Shown piece by piece: positions 17,823 through 25,972 of a DNA stretch of 64,000 nt. Positions within the stretch are counted from its first letter, which is position 1. Every line of letters starts with the position of its first letter. The position numbers were made by a program, and so were the translations under genes. The stretch covers positions 48,725-112,724 of the forward strand of contig NZ_SKCD01000024.1 in NCBI RefSeq assembly GCF_006542765.1, given 5' to 3'. Source of the stretch: Paenibacillus luteus (lineage in GTDB: Bacteria; Bacillota; Bacilli; Paenibacillales; Paenibacillaceae). The notes beneath the pieces were generated by a model. The model saw only the letters and a program-made list of their open reading frames with translations, searched no databases and was not told the origin of the DNA.

Positions 17823-17935
17823 AGCCTCTTCTCTACTTGTTTTAATGATGCAATTTTGGGACAATAATAAGCAGATTATACGTTTCGGCAGACTGGTCAA
17901 AGCAGGACTGAATTATGGCGTTTTGAAAAGAGGCT
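17823..17935 (+). promoter_or_regulatory. Possible rlmN leader that masks the ribosome site
   Basis: AGCCTCTT (17823-17830) is complementary to AAGAGGCT (17928-17935), which contains the AAGAGG ribosome site of rlmN. If transcription starts before 17823 the two could pair and block translation. No clear leader peptide in a separate frame was found. This is a candidate only. Confidence 0.3.
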
Positions 17936-17940
17936 ATCAC

Positions 17941-19017
17941 ATGATTAAAGAATCTATATATGGATTAACGTTTGAACAATTAACGGAATGGCTGAACGGA
18001 CATGGCTTTACGAAATTCCGTGCATCCCAAGTATGGGAATGGCTTTACCGTAAACGGGTAACCAGTTTCGCTGAAATGACCGATGTGAAGCAAGAGTGCA
18101 TTGCACTGCTGGAAGAGCATTTTGTTATCCAGACGCTTACGGAGCATACAAGGCAGGAGTCTGCTGACGGAACGAACAAATTTTTGTTCAAGCTGAAGGA
18201 TGGCAACCTGATTGAAACGGTACTCATGAGGCATAAATTCGGACTATCGGTGTGCGTGACGACGCAGGTGGGCTGCAATATCGGCTGCAGCTTCTGCGCG
18301 AGCGGGCTGCTGGCGAAGAGCCGCGATCTGTCCAGCGCTGAGATCGTGGAGCAGATTATGCAGGCGCAAATGCATTTGGACCGTATGGAGAAAGATGAGC
18401 ATGTGAGCCATGTGGTTGTTATGGGCATTGGCGAGCCTTTCGATAATTTCCAGAACATGAATGACTTTATCGGCGTAATCAAGAGCCAGAAGGGTCTAGC
18501 AATTGCGGCAAGGCATATTACGGTATCTACAAGCGGTCTTGCGAACAAAATCGTAGAGTTTGCTGATTCCGACCTGCAGGTTAACCTTGCTGTTTCATTG
18601 CACGCGCCTAATAATGAGCTGAGAACGCGCATTATGAAAATCAACAAGGCGATTCCAATTGAGAAATTGATGCAGTCGATTGATTATTATTTGGAGAAAA
18701 CCAACCGGAGAATTACGCTGGAGTACATTTTGCTCAAGGATGTTAATGATCAGAAGGAGCATGCGCTTGAGCTTGCGGAGCTCATCGGGAACCGCCGCAG
18801 CTTGGCTAATGTGAATCTCATTCCCTACAATCCGGTGGATGAGCACAGCCAGTATCAACGGACGGACCGTGAAACAATCCGCGCGTTCTACGATACGCTG
18901 AAGAAGCAAGGCGTCAGCGTCAGCGTGCGCCTGGAGCACGGCACCGATATTGACGCGGCCTGCGGTCAGCTGAGAAGCAAGCAAATCAAGAAATCCAAGG
19001 AGCTTCAGCTTGGATAA
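17941..19017 (+). CDS. rlmN: 23S rRNA A2503 methyltransferase, RlmN/Cfr family radical SAM enzyme
   Basis: From the ATG at 17941 (AAGAGG upstream) the protein has 358 residues, matching RlmN. The frame is open back to 17845, but no ribosome site lies there. The radical SAM cluster is CNIGCSFC (Cys112, 116, 119), the methyl-carrying cysteine is Cys341 in DIDAACGQL, and VVMGIGEPFDN is the SAM-binding motif. It methylates C2 of A2503 in 23S rRNA (and some tRNAs) and tunes translation. The N-terminal accessory domain and VTSFAEMT motif favour RlmN over Cfr. It could be a paralogue if the genome holds a second copy. Confidence 0.88.
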   Translation: MIKESIYGLTFEQLTEWLNGHGFTKFRASQVWEWLYRKRVTSFAEMTDVKQECIALLEEHFVIQTLTEHTRQESADGTNKFLFKLKDGNLIETVLMRHKFGLSVCVTTQVGCNIGCSFCASGLLAKSRDLSSAEIVEQIMQAQMHLDRMEKDEHVSHVVVMGIGEPFDNFQNMNDFIGVIKSQKGLAIAARHITVSTSGLANKIVEFADSDLQVNLAVSLHAPNNELRTRIMKINKAIPIEKLMQSIDYYLEKTNRRITLEYILLKDVNDQKEHALELAELIGNRRSLANVNLIPYNPVDEHSQYQRTDRETIRAFYDTLKKQGVSVSVRLEHGTDIDAACGQLRSKQIKKSKELQLG

Positions 19018-19023
19018 TATAGA

Positions 19024-19078
19024 AATAGGGCGGGGCGTTCCAATAAGCATAGTGCTTATAGGGAGCGCCCCTATTTTT
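19024..19078 (+). terminator. Terminator of rlmN
   Basis: A long imperfect hairpin pairs the AATAGGGCGGGGCGTTCC side with the GGGAGCGCCCCTATT side around a central CAATAAGCA/TGCTTAT stem, ending in TTTTT. Confidence 0.8.
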
Positions 19079-19232
19079 AAAATATAAGGATGTATAAATT
19101 TGTTAGGGCGAAGATGGTTAGAGGAGGACGGTTTTATTAGTGTATTGCGTTAACGTGACAGTCTTCTGCTTCCTGACAATATCTGATAAGATGAATTTGC
19201 TATATGGCGTTATTTTTGGCTGAGAAGGGTGC

Positions 19233-20081
19233 ATGGATACGATGAAGAAGAAGGTATTATTGGACCTGCTTATTATTATGGCAGGAGCGTTACTATTTGC
19301 GTTAGCTATCAATTTATTTGTTATTCCGAACGAGCTTGGCGAAGGCGGCGTTACCGGGATAACGATTATTTTATATTATTTATTCGGCTGGTCGCCGGGG
19401 ATCGTCAGTCTTATCTTTAATTCCTTTTTGCTGCTCATTGGCTATCGGTTTCTGGACAAAAGAACGGTGGTTTATACGATTGCAGCGGTAATATTCCATT
19501 CCTTTTTCCTGGTCTTAACCGAGAGTTGGTCTATTGCATCGGATGAGATCACCGTGAATGCCGTATTTGGAGGTTTATTCGCAGGTATAGGGATCGGCAT
19601 GATTATCCGGGTCGGGGGCACAACGGCGGGCACGGCGATCCTGGCGAGGCTTGCAAACAAGTACTTGGACTGGAACATCAGCTACGCGCTGCTGTTTTTT
19701 GATCTTATTGTTGCGTTCTCTTCTTACTTTATCATTGGGGCGCAGGCGCTGATGTTGACGATCATCATGCTTTATATCGGAACGAAGGTGATGGATTTTA
19801 TCATAGAGGGCGTGAATCCGAAAAAAGCGGTCACGATTATATCCAAGGAACAGGATAAGATTGCCGAGCAAGTTAATGTATTGATGGATCGGGGTGTCAC
19901 CGTTATCTATGGCCGGGGCTACTATACGAAAACGCCTCAGGAGATTCTTTATATCGTTATTAGTAAGCAGGAGCTAAGCCAGCTGAAGAAGATCGTCAAG
20001 GCGGCTGACAAGAGCGCATTTATTACGATCCATGATGTGCGCGACGTATTTGGCGAAGGTTTTATTGATATTTCAAAATAG
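19233..20081 (+). CDS. YitT-family membrane protein (DUF161 plus DUF2179)
   Basis: This 282-residue protein has five or six transmembrane segments in residues 1-185. The YitT pattern is FVIPNELGEGGVTGITIILYYLFG and GGTTAGTAILARLANKYLDWNISYAL. A soluble C-terminal DUF2179 domain of about 80 residues follows (AVTIISKEQDKIAEQVNVLMDRGVTVIYGRGYYTK). Its function is unknown. The ATG at 19233 follows AGAAGGG closely; the ATG at 19242 has better spacing and is an alternative. Confidence 0.9.
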   Translation: MDTMKKKVLLDLLIIMAGALLFALAINLFVIPNELGEGGVTGITIILYYLFGWSPGIVSLIFNSFLLLIGYRFLDKRTVVYTIAAVIFHSFFLVLTESWSIASDEITVNAVFGGLFAGIGIGMIIRVGGTTAGTAILARLANKYLDWNISYALLFFDLIVAFSSYFIIGAQALMLTIIMLYIGTKVMDFIIEGVNPKKAVTIISKEQDKIAEQVNVLMDRGVTVIYGRGYYTKTPQEILYIVISKQELSQLKKIVKAADKSAFITIHDVRDVFGEGFIDISK

Positions 20082-20104
20082 TGCCATTCCCGCTTGGGAT
20101 AAAG

Positions 20105-20141
20105 AGCCTCCTGCTTGTTTTTGAGCAGGAGGCTTGTTTTT
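20105..20141 (+). terminator. Terminator of the YitT gene
   Basis: AGCCTCCTGCT (20105-20115) pairs with AGCAGGAGGCT (20124-20134), followed by TGTTTTT. Confidence 0.9.
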
Positions 20142-20337
20142 ATGGCCATCTTACGATCTTAGGAAAGGGGAAATAGTTTAGGGATATCGAAAGAATGATA
20201 GGTGATCATTGTTCCGTTTTATTGCCCAAACTGCGCACCCATATGGATAGAGAATGCGATTTGCCAGTCATCGTTCTTCGCTTATTTTCCGAATATAGAG
20301 TAAGATTAGAGCAAGAAAGCAAATGGGAGTTGTTGAA

Positions 20338-20817
20338 ATGTCGAAAGACGAAGTGATTTTGACCAAAGAGGGCTTGGCGCAGCTGCAAGCGGAGCTTGAC
20401 GATCTCAAGTATGTAAAGCGCAAAGAGCTGGCAGCCCGGATTAAGCTGGCGATCAGCTACGGCGATCTCAAGGAAAACAGCGAATATCATTCGGCCAAAA
20501 ACGACCAGTCCTTTATGGAGACGAGAATTCTCATTTTGGATAAAATGCTGAAAAAAGCCCGTGTCATTGAAGAGAAAAGCTTAGATCTCTCGAAGGTGAA
20601 TATCGGCTTAACCGTGATTTTGAACGATATTGAATTCAGTGAGAAGATTGAATACAAGATCGTAGGTACGGAAGAAGCAGACGTTGCCGATAATAAGATC
20701 TCTTATGAGAGTCCACTGGGCAAGGAGCTTCTTGGCAAGAGCGTAGGCAGTATTATTCTCGTCAATGCACCAATGGGCGTTATTAAATACGAGCTTCTTG
20801 AAATTAGAGCAATGTAA
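20338..20817 (+). CDS. greA: Transcription elongation factor GreA
   Basis: The protein has 159 residues from the ATG at 20338, chosen because GGGAG lies 8 bases upstream; the ATG at 20323 has no site. The N-terminal coiled coil carries the acidic tip GDLKENSEYHSAKNDQSFMETRI, which enters the RNA polymerase channel and triggers cleavage of backtracked RNA. The C-terminal FKBP-like part includes YESPLGKELLGKSVG. It may be one of two GreA-type factors in the genome; the sequence alone cannot tell. Confidence 0.92.
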   Translation: MSKDEVILTKEGLAQLQAELDDLKYVKRKELAARIKLAISYGDLKENSEYHSAKNDQSFMETRILILDKMLKKARVIEEKSLDLSKVNIGLTVILNDIEFSEKIEYKIVGTEEADVADNKISYESPLGKELLGKSVGSIILVNAPMGVIKYELLEIRAM

Positions 20818-20849
20818 TCATTTATACCTAAAACAAAGGGTGATGGCAG

Positions 20850-21407
20850 ATGGGAAAACAATTTGACGCAATGCTCCCGCAGCATGAGGCGTTTATTCGC
20901 CAGCAGCATATTTTTTTCGTAGGATCAGCGCCGTTATCGGAAGAAGGACATGTCAATATTTCACCTAAGGGGCATGACTCGCTGCGGATATTGTCCCCTA
21001 ACCGCGTTGCATACCTGGATTTAACGGGCAGCGGAAATGAAACGAGTGCGCATATCGATGAGAACAGGCGGGTTACCGTCATGTTCTGTGCGTTTGAGGG
21101 CGCTCCTAACATCTTGAGGCTGTATGGTACAGGGACGGTCGTACTACCCAGCTCACCGGAGTGGGAGGAGTTATATCCGCTCTTCACGCCACTTCCAGGC
21201 GCAAGGCAAATCATTGAGATTGAAGTTCATTTGGTACAGACTTCCTGCGGATATTCCATTCCTTTCATGTCCTATACAGGAGAACGGGAGACGCTGCAGC
21301 GCTGGTCGGTTCAGCAAGGCGAAGCGGGCTTGAAGAAATATTGGCAAGAGAAAAATACGAAGACCATTGATGGAATGCCAACGCCTTTAGGGTCTAATTT
21401 TATTTAA
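20850..21407 (+). CDS. Pyridoxamine 5'-phosphate oxidase-like flavin/heme-binding protein
   Basis: This 185-residue split-barrel protein shows QHIFFVGSAPLSEEGHVNISPKGHDSLRILSPNRVAYLDLTGSGNETSAHI and RVTVMFCAFEGAPNILRLYGTG, which fits the PNPOx-like group related to F420/FMN-binding general stress proteins. The pathway is unknown. It lies 32 bases after greA and may share its message. The ATG at 20850 has AAAGGGTGATGG upstream. Confidence 0.85.
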   Translation: MGKQFDAMLPQHEAFIRQQHIFFVGSAPLSEEGHVNISPKGHDSLRILSPNRVAYLDLTGSGNETSAHIDENRRVTVMFCAFEGAPNILRLYGTGTVVLPSSPEWEELYPLFTPLPGARQIIEIEVHLVQTSCGYSIPFMSYTGERETLQRWSVQQGEAGLKKYWQEKNTKTIDGMPTPLGSNFI

Positions 21408-21445
21408 TTTCATTTGCCAAACCCTGCTTTTGAAGCAGGCGGCGA

Positions 21446-21484
21446 AATCAGCTAATCCAACAATGAGGGGTTAGCTTATTTCGT
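21446..21484 (+). terminator. Probable terminator after the flavin-binding protein gene
   Basis: The AAATCAGCTAATCC side pairs imperfectly with GGGTTAGCTTATTT and runs into TTTCGTTTT. A smaller hairpin, CCTGCTTTTGAAGCAGG, lies just before it. Confidence 0.55.
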
Positions 21485-21596
21485 TTTAAGGAATGGTTCC
21501 GACACTATTGCTGTACATGTGATCCAGTCATTCATAATCCGACAAAATTAGATGAGAAAAGATTAATGGGGTATGGGACTCTGGTTTGATGTAAAC

Positions 21597-21624
21597 TAAT
21601 ACTTTGTATGGCAAAGTAATACTT
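21597..21624. promoter_or_regulatory. Repeats upstream of the ParM-like gene
   Basis: TAATACTT occurs at 21597-21604 and 21617-21624 (20 bp apart), overlapping the inverted repeat TACTTTG/CAAAGTA (21600-21606 with 21612-21618). This is where parMRC systems often have promoter-operator iterons, so it may bind the small partner protein. It is only two copies. Confidence 0.45.
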
Positions 21625-21701
21625 AGGAATATGCAATGCGCGAACATACACCTTGGAAGCCAAATTTGTTTTCCAAAACCTTTTCTAGGAGGAAAGCTAT
21701 T

Positions 21702-22898
21702 ATGAATTATCATTTTTTTGTAGGCAACGACAACGGAAACAGCGAGCATGATCTGATCATTGACGGTAAATTGATTCAGCAGCCCAATGTCAATTGCACG
21801 GTGGACGAGCTCCCTTGGAGCGAGGAGCAATCGCCAGAGAGCTTTATCAAGAACTTGCAGGATCAGCTCGTCGTGACGATTGATTCGCCTGCTGCAAGGC
21901 CAGGTATGTATTATGTCGGCAAGTTCGCTCTTGAGAGCGGCGAAATATTGGACAACCTGCAAATCGGTATCGATATGAAGAGCGATATGGATCTGCCAGT
22001 GATTAATACACTTGCACAAATTGCAGCGATGGCGGTTCAGAAAGCGTATGAGGAAGAGAAAAAAATACCGGCGCAAATCGATGTTGAGGCTGATATGGCT
22101 ACGGCTTTGCCTGTGACGCAGCACACGGATGAGACTTCTGCAAAGTTCGAGAAGCGTTTCACTTCCGGTACGCATCATGTGACCGTGCATTTGGGCATTC
22201 AGCGCGTTGCCGTGAAAATTGTGTTCCCGTTCGCCAAGGTTGTACCTGAAGCGACACCGGTCATTTTCACGCTTCAGAAGGATTCGGCAGGCGGCTGGAG
22301 AGAAGGCGAGATCTTTGACGATTTCCTTCAATCCTACGGCATTGAGAAGAAATTTAACGGCAGCTATTTCAAAGATAAGCGGATTCTCCATATTGATATC
22401 GGCGACGGTTCAACGGAGTATCCGATTACAGAAGGCAATAAATTTTTGCGCCAATTCGTGCACGGCAGCCACCACGGCGCTGGCTATGCCATTGAAGAAG
22501 CGCTTCAGGAGTTTAATCGCTTGATTCATTTGCCGGATAGCCCGCGGCAGTTCTTCAGTGATGTGATTAAAAACCCGAAGCATAAATATCATGCTAGAGC
22601 TCTTAAAACGTTGAAGCGTCCACTAGAGAGCCAAGTTAGACAAATTGTGCAGCATGTGAAGAAACAGCTCACAAAGGCGCGTAATGAGATTGATCTTATC
22701 TGCGTATATGGCGGAGGAAGCATCCTCATGCGTTCGGTTCTTTATCCGCAGCTTAAGGAGCTTTGTGCGGAAAGAGAAATGCAGCTGCTGTATATTCCGG
22801 CTGAGTATGCCGTGCTGTTAAATGCGATGGGGCTTGATGCGTTTGTGCGTGGCAAAATTTACGAAGCGCTGAAAAACAAGGCGGTTCAGCCTGCATAA
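21702..22898 (+). CDS. ParM/StbA-like actin-family ATPase
   Basis: The protein has 398 residues from the ATG at 21702, which follows a perfect AGGAGG; upstream in-frame codons are not part of the gene. Actin-superfamily ATP-binding motifs are present: phosphate 1 FVGNDNGNSEHDL, phosphate 2 LHIDIGDGSTEYPI and adenosine motif CVYGGGSILM. Plasmid relatives form dynamic filaments that push DNA copies apart. A small protein with a ribbon-helix-helix-like start follows 50 bases later. It could instead be a chromosomal cytoskeletal actin of different function. Confidence 0.85.
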   Translation: MNYHFFVGNDNGNSEHDLIIDGKLIQQPNVNCTVDELPWSEEQSPESFIKNLQDQLVVTIDSPAARPGMYYVGKFALESGEILDNLQIGIDMKSDMDLPVINTLAQIAAMAVQKAYEEEKKIPAQIDVEADMATALPVTQHTDETSAKFEKRFTSGTHHVTVHLGIQRVAVKIVFPFAKVVPEATPVIFTLQKDSAGGWREGEIFDDFLQSYGIEKKFNGSYFKDKRILHIDIGDGSTEYPITEGNKFLRQFVHGSHHGAGYAIEEALQEFNRLIHLPDSPRQFFSDVIKNPKHKYHARALKTLKRPLESQVRQIVQHVKKQLTKARNEIDLICVYGGGSILMRSVLYPQLKELCAEREMQLLYIPAEYAVLLNAMGLDAFVRGKIYEALKNKAVQPA

Positions 22899-22948
22899 CA
22901 AATCAGCTCGATCAGGGGCATAATCTAACGGATTCTGGTAGGTGACTC

Positions 22949-23308
22949 ATGATGAAGAAAACAAAGCTTCCCGGTGATAATATCAGCTTGAAGACGAAAA
23001 AAAACGAGGATCCTTTGGTGATGCAATGGTTGAATTCACAAACCAACCTCATGGATTCTCTGCGTTATTTGGTGGAAAGCGAGATCGCGCAAAATGGTGT
23101 GCGCAACCTGCAGGCGTTTGTTCCCATGGAGCGAAACTTGCTTCAAGGCAACTCCGGCTTGCCGCGGACAGAGGGCGATTTTTCTCCGAATACCGCAGCT
23201 TTAGCGCAAATGGCAGCCGCTTCCGAAGCGTCGCGAGAGGCAGTTCCTGTGCCTGAACCGGTAGTGGAAGAAGAGATAGATGATGATGATATTGAGGCTT
23301 GGAGCTAG
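22949..23308 (+). CDS. Putative ParR-like partner of the ParM-type actin
   Basis: This 119-residue protein has a possible beta strand (NISLKTKK, about 9-17), then two helices (DPLVMQWLNSQ and LMDSLRYLVESEIAQNG), the order of a ribbon-helix-helix DNA-binding domain. A central segment is rich in Ala and Pro. A very acidic tail (EPVVEEEIDDDDIEAW) could contact the filament end, as ParR tails do. It directly follows the actin gene. Function is inferred from layout and secondary-structure pattern, not from a recognised family. Confidence 0.65.
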   Translation: MMKKTKLPGDNISLKTKKNEDPLVMQWLNSQTNLMDSLRYLVESEIAQNGVRNLQAFVPMERNLLQGNSGLPRTEGDFSPNTAALAQMAAASEASREAVPVPEPVVEEEIDDDDIEAWS

Positions 23309-23320
23309 AAAATATTACTT

Positions 23321-23427
23321 AGTAACACTTGGTAACACCTAATTTTGATTAAAATAAGGATTACTGGGGAATATATAATAATACCAATTAATACCGAGTG
23401 ACACTAAGTGTTACTCGGTATTTTTCT
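23321..23427 (+). promoter_or_regulatory. GTAACAC repeats and terminator-like hairpin downstream of the actin operon
   Basis: AGTAACACTT (23321-23330) is followed directly by GGTAACACCT (23331-23340). Farther on, AATACCGAGTGACACT (23390-23405) pairs with AGTGTTACTCGGTATT (23407-23422) with one mismatch, followed by T's. The hairpin arms carry the same TRACAC core, giving four copies of a heptamer. The hairpin can end transcription; the repeats could be a centromere-like site. Confidence 0.6.
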
Positions 23428-23574
23428 GTTAAATCCCAAAGTTTTATACCCGGGGTTGCGGCTGAGAATGATGTTTTATAAAGAGCAATCCATAAGAAAT
23501 TCCATTCCTTCTGAGCTGCTATAATGAGAAATAATATACTAATAACTGAATTGTAATAGAAAGGATGATGAAGA

Positions 23575-23961
23575 ATGGCTACACTTAAACCGTTCTTATT
23601 TTCGGAGGATTCCCGAGCACAAGCGGAGTTTTATATTGGAGCGCTTGGTGGTGAGATTCAGTCTGTTATGACGTTTGGAGATGGGCCGGAGCCTCATGGG
23701 GCAAATAAAGATAAAGTCATGCATATGTGCCTGACTGCTGGTGGAGTAACCTTCTTTATGGCTGACTTGCTTGATCCCCTGACACGCGGGAATGGCTTCA
23801 GCTTGAATTTAATATTTGAATCCAGTGCAGAAGGGAAGGACGCGTTCGATAACCTCGCAGCAGGCGGCAATGTGTTGCACCCACTCGAGCCGGTATTCTG
23901 GGGCGGTATGTATGGACAATTAGAAGATAAATTCGGCGTTCAATGGATGATCAGCTGCTGA
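23575..23961 (+). CDS. VOC-family protein (PhnB-like glyoxalase fold)
   Basis: The protein has 128 residues with the PhnB/YdhR-type pattern: LKPFLFSEDSRAQAEFYIGALGGEI, HMCLTAGGVTFFMADLLDP, and the C-terminal FWGGMYGQLEDKFGVQWMISC. These proteins form a glyoxalase/dioxygenase fold and are mostly uncharacterised. The ATG at 23575 follows AAAGGATGATG. It is monocistronic with its own terminator. Confidence 0.88.
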   Translation: MATLKPFLFSEDSRAQAEFYIGALGGEIQSVMTFGDGPEPHGANKDKVMHMCLTAGGVTFFMADLLDPLTRGNGFSLNLIFESSAEGKDAFDNLAAGGNVLHPLEPVFWGGMYGQLEDKFGVQWMISC

Positions 23962-23995
23962 GCATGCAAACCTAATGGATATGTGGAACACCTAA

Positions 23996-24033
23996 AAAGG
24001 CCGCCAGGAATGATCTCTCTGGCGGCCTTTATA
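23996..24033 (+). terminator. Terminator of the VOC gene
   Basis: AAAGGCCGCCAG (23996-24007) pairs perfectly with CTGGCGGCCTTT (24019-24030). Confidence 0.88.
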
Positions 24034-24035
24034 AT

Positions 24036-24186
24036 AATATAAGACTTTTTATGTTGGGAACGATGAAGTAGAGTAGTCTTATATTACGTTGAGAGACGGA
24101 TAACCGCCTCTTGCAGAGGGCGGCGAAGCCGTTTCACCTTGACGTATAGGAAAGTATATGAGTTTGCTCATACTTTCTCTATACGT
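24036..24186. other. Structured convergent intergenic segment with three further hairpins
   Basis: Between the convergent VOC and ndh genes lie a perfect 11-bp stem (24036-24046 with 24075-24085), a GC-rich stem around 24104-24123 and a long stem (24142-24161 with 24166-24186, loop TTTG). The last lies 20 bases beyond the ndh stop and may end ndh transcription, although its T-run is weak. The middle part is not explained by termination. Confidence 0.5.
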
Positions 24187-24205
24187 TTCTTCTTATGCTT
24201 ACAGA

Positions 24206-25387
24206 CTAGTGAGCAAGCGCGAATAGACCGTGGATGTGCGATAGGTAACGAATGTTGCTTGCTTCCTTCATAAGCGATGCAGGCAAACCTTTCAATTGTG
24301 TCGCGTTGCCGCCAATTGTACCTACGCCGTCTTTGCGGCCAAGGCTTCCAAGCGTTCCGGAGAATACCGGCACGAATTTGTCCATTAAGCCGCCTTTAAT
24401 TTGAACCGCTAGGTTGTAGCCTACCGTTTCGCCCATTTGCCAAGCAAGCTGAGCTGTTGGAGGGTAAGGACGGTCGCCTCCCTCTGGGAATACAACCGCG
24501 CAGTCGCCAGCTAGGAATACATCAGCATGCGAAGTCGATTGCAATGTTGGCGTAACGGTCGAACGGCCGCGGTCTTCTGCAAGGCCGCTGCTGCCGACAA
24601 CAGGGTTGCCTTTTACGCCGCCAGTCCAGATGATTGTGCTGGATTCAATCGTACGTCCGTCTTTGAGGGATACAGAGCTTTTTGTCGCTTCTGTGATCGC
24701 TACGCTCGTAATAAAGTTTACGCCGCGTTTCTCAAGGCTTGTTACGGCACGGTCGATCAAGACTTTCGGAAAGATTGGCAGAACGGCTGGGCCGGCTTCT
24801 ACGCAATATAGCGAAATGTCATTGAAATCAATGCCTTTGCTGCGGCAAACTTCAGGAAGTCTGTCAGCGAATTCGCCAACAAGCTCAACGCCAGTCAAGC
24901 CGCCGCCGCCAACAACGATCGTTGCGTCTGCTTTGTTGCCTGATTTTTTGTAAGCGTCAAGACGATCCTCAACATGCTTGCGGATCTTGTTAGCATCGGC
25001 AACGGATTTAAGAACAAGGCTGTTCTCTTCCAGTCCCGGGATACCGAAGTAGTTCGTTTCGCTGCCTAGTGCTACGACAAGCGTATCGTACTTTTGAACC
25101 TGGCCGCTTGCAAGAACGACTTGTTTATCGTCAGGTTTGATTTCTTTAACCGAATCAACGATGATATTAACGTGCTTGTCACCAAGAAGCTTGCTAAGTG
25201 GAAGAGCGACCGCTTGCTCAGCGATAGTGTCTCCTGCAAGTCTGTGTAGCTCGGTAATGATTTGGTGCGTAGGAAAACGGTTAACGATAGTAATGCTCGC
25301 TTCTGCTGGTGTCAAATGCTTGCGTGCTGTAAGAGCAGTAAGAAGACCGCCATAGCCGCCACCAAGAATTAAAATTTGCTTCGACAT
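24206..25387 (-). CDS. ndh: Type II NADH dehydrogenase (NDH-2)
   Basis: The protein has 393 residues from the ATG at 25387, chosen because GGAGG lies 6 bases before it and would abut the other ATG at 25393. FAD-binding ILGGGYGGLL, NADH-binding VVGGGGLTGVELVGEFAD and the second FAD motif VFLAGDCAVV are present. It oxidises NADH and passes electrons to menaquinone at the inner face of the membrane without pumping protons. A DUF1641 gene lies upstream on the same strand, as in the Bacillus subtilis yjlC-ndh operon. Confidence 0.93.
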   Translation of the reverse strand: MSKQILILGGGYGGLLTALTARKHLTPAEASITIVNRFPTHQIITELHRLAGDTIAEQAVALPLSKLLGDKHVNIIVDSVKEIKPDDKQVVLASGQVQKYDTLVVALGSETNYFGIPGLEENSLVLKSVADANKIRKHVEDRLDAYKKSGNKADATIVVGGGGLTGVELVGEFADRLPEVCRSKGIDFNDISLYCVEAGPAVLPIFPKVLIDRAVTSLEKRGVNFITSVAITEATKSSVSLKDGRTIESSTIIWTGGVKGNPVVGSSGLAEDRGRSTVTPTLQSTSHADVFLAGDCAVVFPEGGDRPYPPTAQLAWQMGETVGYNLAVQIKGGLMDKFVPVFSGTLGSLGRKDGVGTIGGNATQLKGLPASLMKEASNIRYLSHIHGLFALAH

Positions 25388-25423
25388 GTTCATCCTCCGT
25401 TCGTTCTATACGTATTCGGTGTA

Positions 25424-25864
25424 TTATGCTTTTTCGTTTTTGCGTTCGGACAATACGCTCAAGAAAGCTTGCGCAAAGCGTAGCGTTTTTTGAACTTCCG
25501 GATCTTTCAGCATTTTCAACATAGCGAACAGGCCCACTGACGAACCAGCTGCCTCTTGTGAGCGCTCGCCAGCTTCCATAGCTGCAGTAGCGATACCTTT
25601 TGCTTTTTCTTGAACCGGTTTGACGAATTCACCGATACCTTGAGCGAAATCGTTGATCAACACTTTGTCTGTAGCAATGCCTTGCGCGAAGTCGTAAGCT
25701 TTTGTCATTAGCGTGACCATTTCAGCTAGCTTAGGAAGGTTGTCCACGAGCACAGTCAACGACTGTTGAACCTCCGGCTTCAATAACTGATCAAGTACAT
25801 CTAACGTTTGCTTTTCTTCAACGAGGCTAGCTGCGACCTCTTGTCCAGCAGATGGTTGTGACAT
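25424..25864 (-). CDS. DUF1641 protein, YjlC-like, first gene of the ndh operon
   Basis: This 146-residue, mainly helical protein has the DUF1641 core LLKPEVQQSLTVLVDNLPKLAEMVTLMTKAYDFAQGIATD and LFAMLKMLKDPEVQKTLRFAQAFLSVLSE. Its function is unknown, but it is consistently linked to ndh or formate dehydrogenase genes. The gap to ndh is 36 bases. The ATG at 25864 has AAAGGAGG upstream. Confidence 0.9.
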   Translation of the reverse strand: MSQPSAGQEVAASLVEEKQTLDVLDQLLKPEVQQSLTVLVDNLPKLAEMVTLMTKAYDFAQGIATDKVLINDFAQGIGEFVKPVQEKAKGIATAAMEAGERSQEAAGSSVGLFAMLKMLKDPEVQKTLRFAQAFLSVLSERKNEKA

Positions 25865-25935
25865 ATTAGAATGTCCTCCTTTACGTAAATTTTGAAAGTA
25901 AGTTGTAGTCTCAATTGTGCCAGCCGCTAAAGGTA

Positions 25936-25949
25936 AGGATGCATCCTTA
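25936..25949. promoter_or_regulatory. Perfect 14-bp palindrome beside the candidate Rex site
   Basis: AAGGATGCATCCTT is self-complementary. It lies just downstream of the candidate Rex site relative to the ndh operon, in the likely promoter or leader. The binding protein is unknown. Confidence 0.4.
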
Positions 25950-25954
25950 AAAGA

Positions 25955-25972
25955 TTGTTACACTTTTCACAT
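25955..25972 (-). promoter_or_regulatory. Candidate Rex operator upstream of the ndh operon
   Basis: TTGTTACACTTTTCACAT resembles the Gram-positive Rex consensus TTGTGAA-N4-TTCACAA, with one good half site (TTCACA) and one weaker. It is about 90 bases upstream of the DUF1641 start. Rex control of yjlC-ndh is established in Bacillus subtilis. Confidence 0.5.

Noticed and set aside
17941..19017. Calling the radical SAM methyltransferase Cfr (antibiotic resistance)
   Set aside because: The accessory domain and motifs VTSFAEMT and GEPFDN fit RlmN better, and the shared cysteines do not separate the two.
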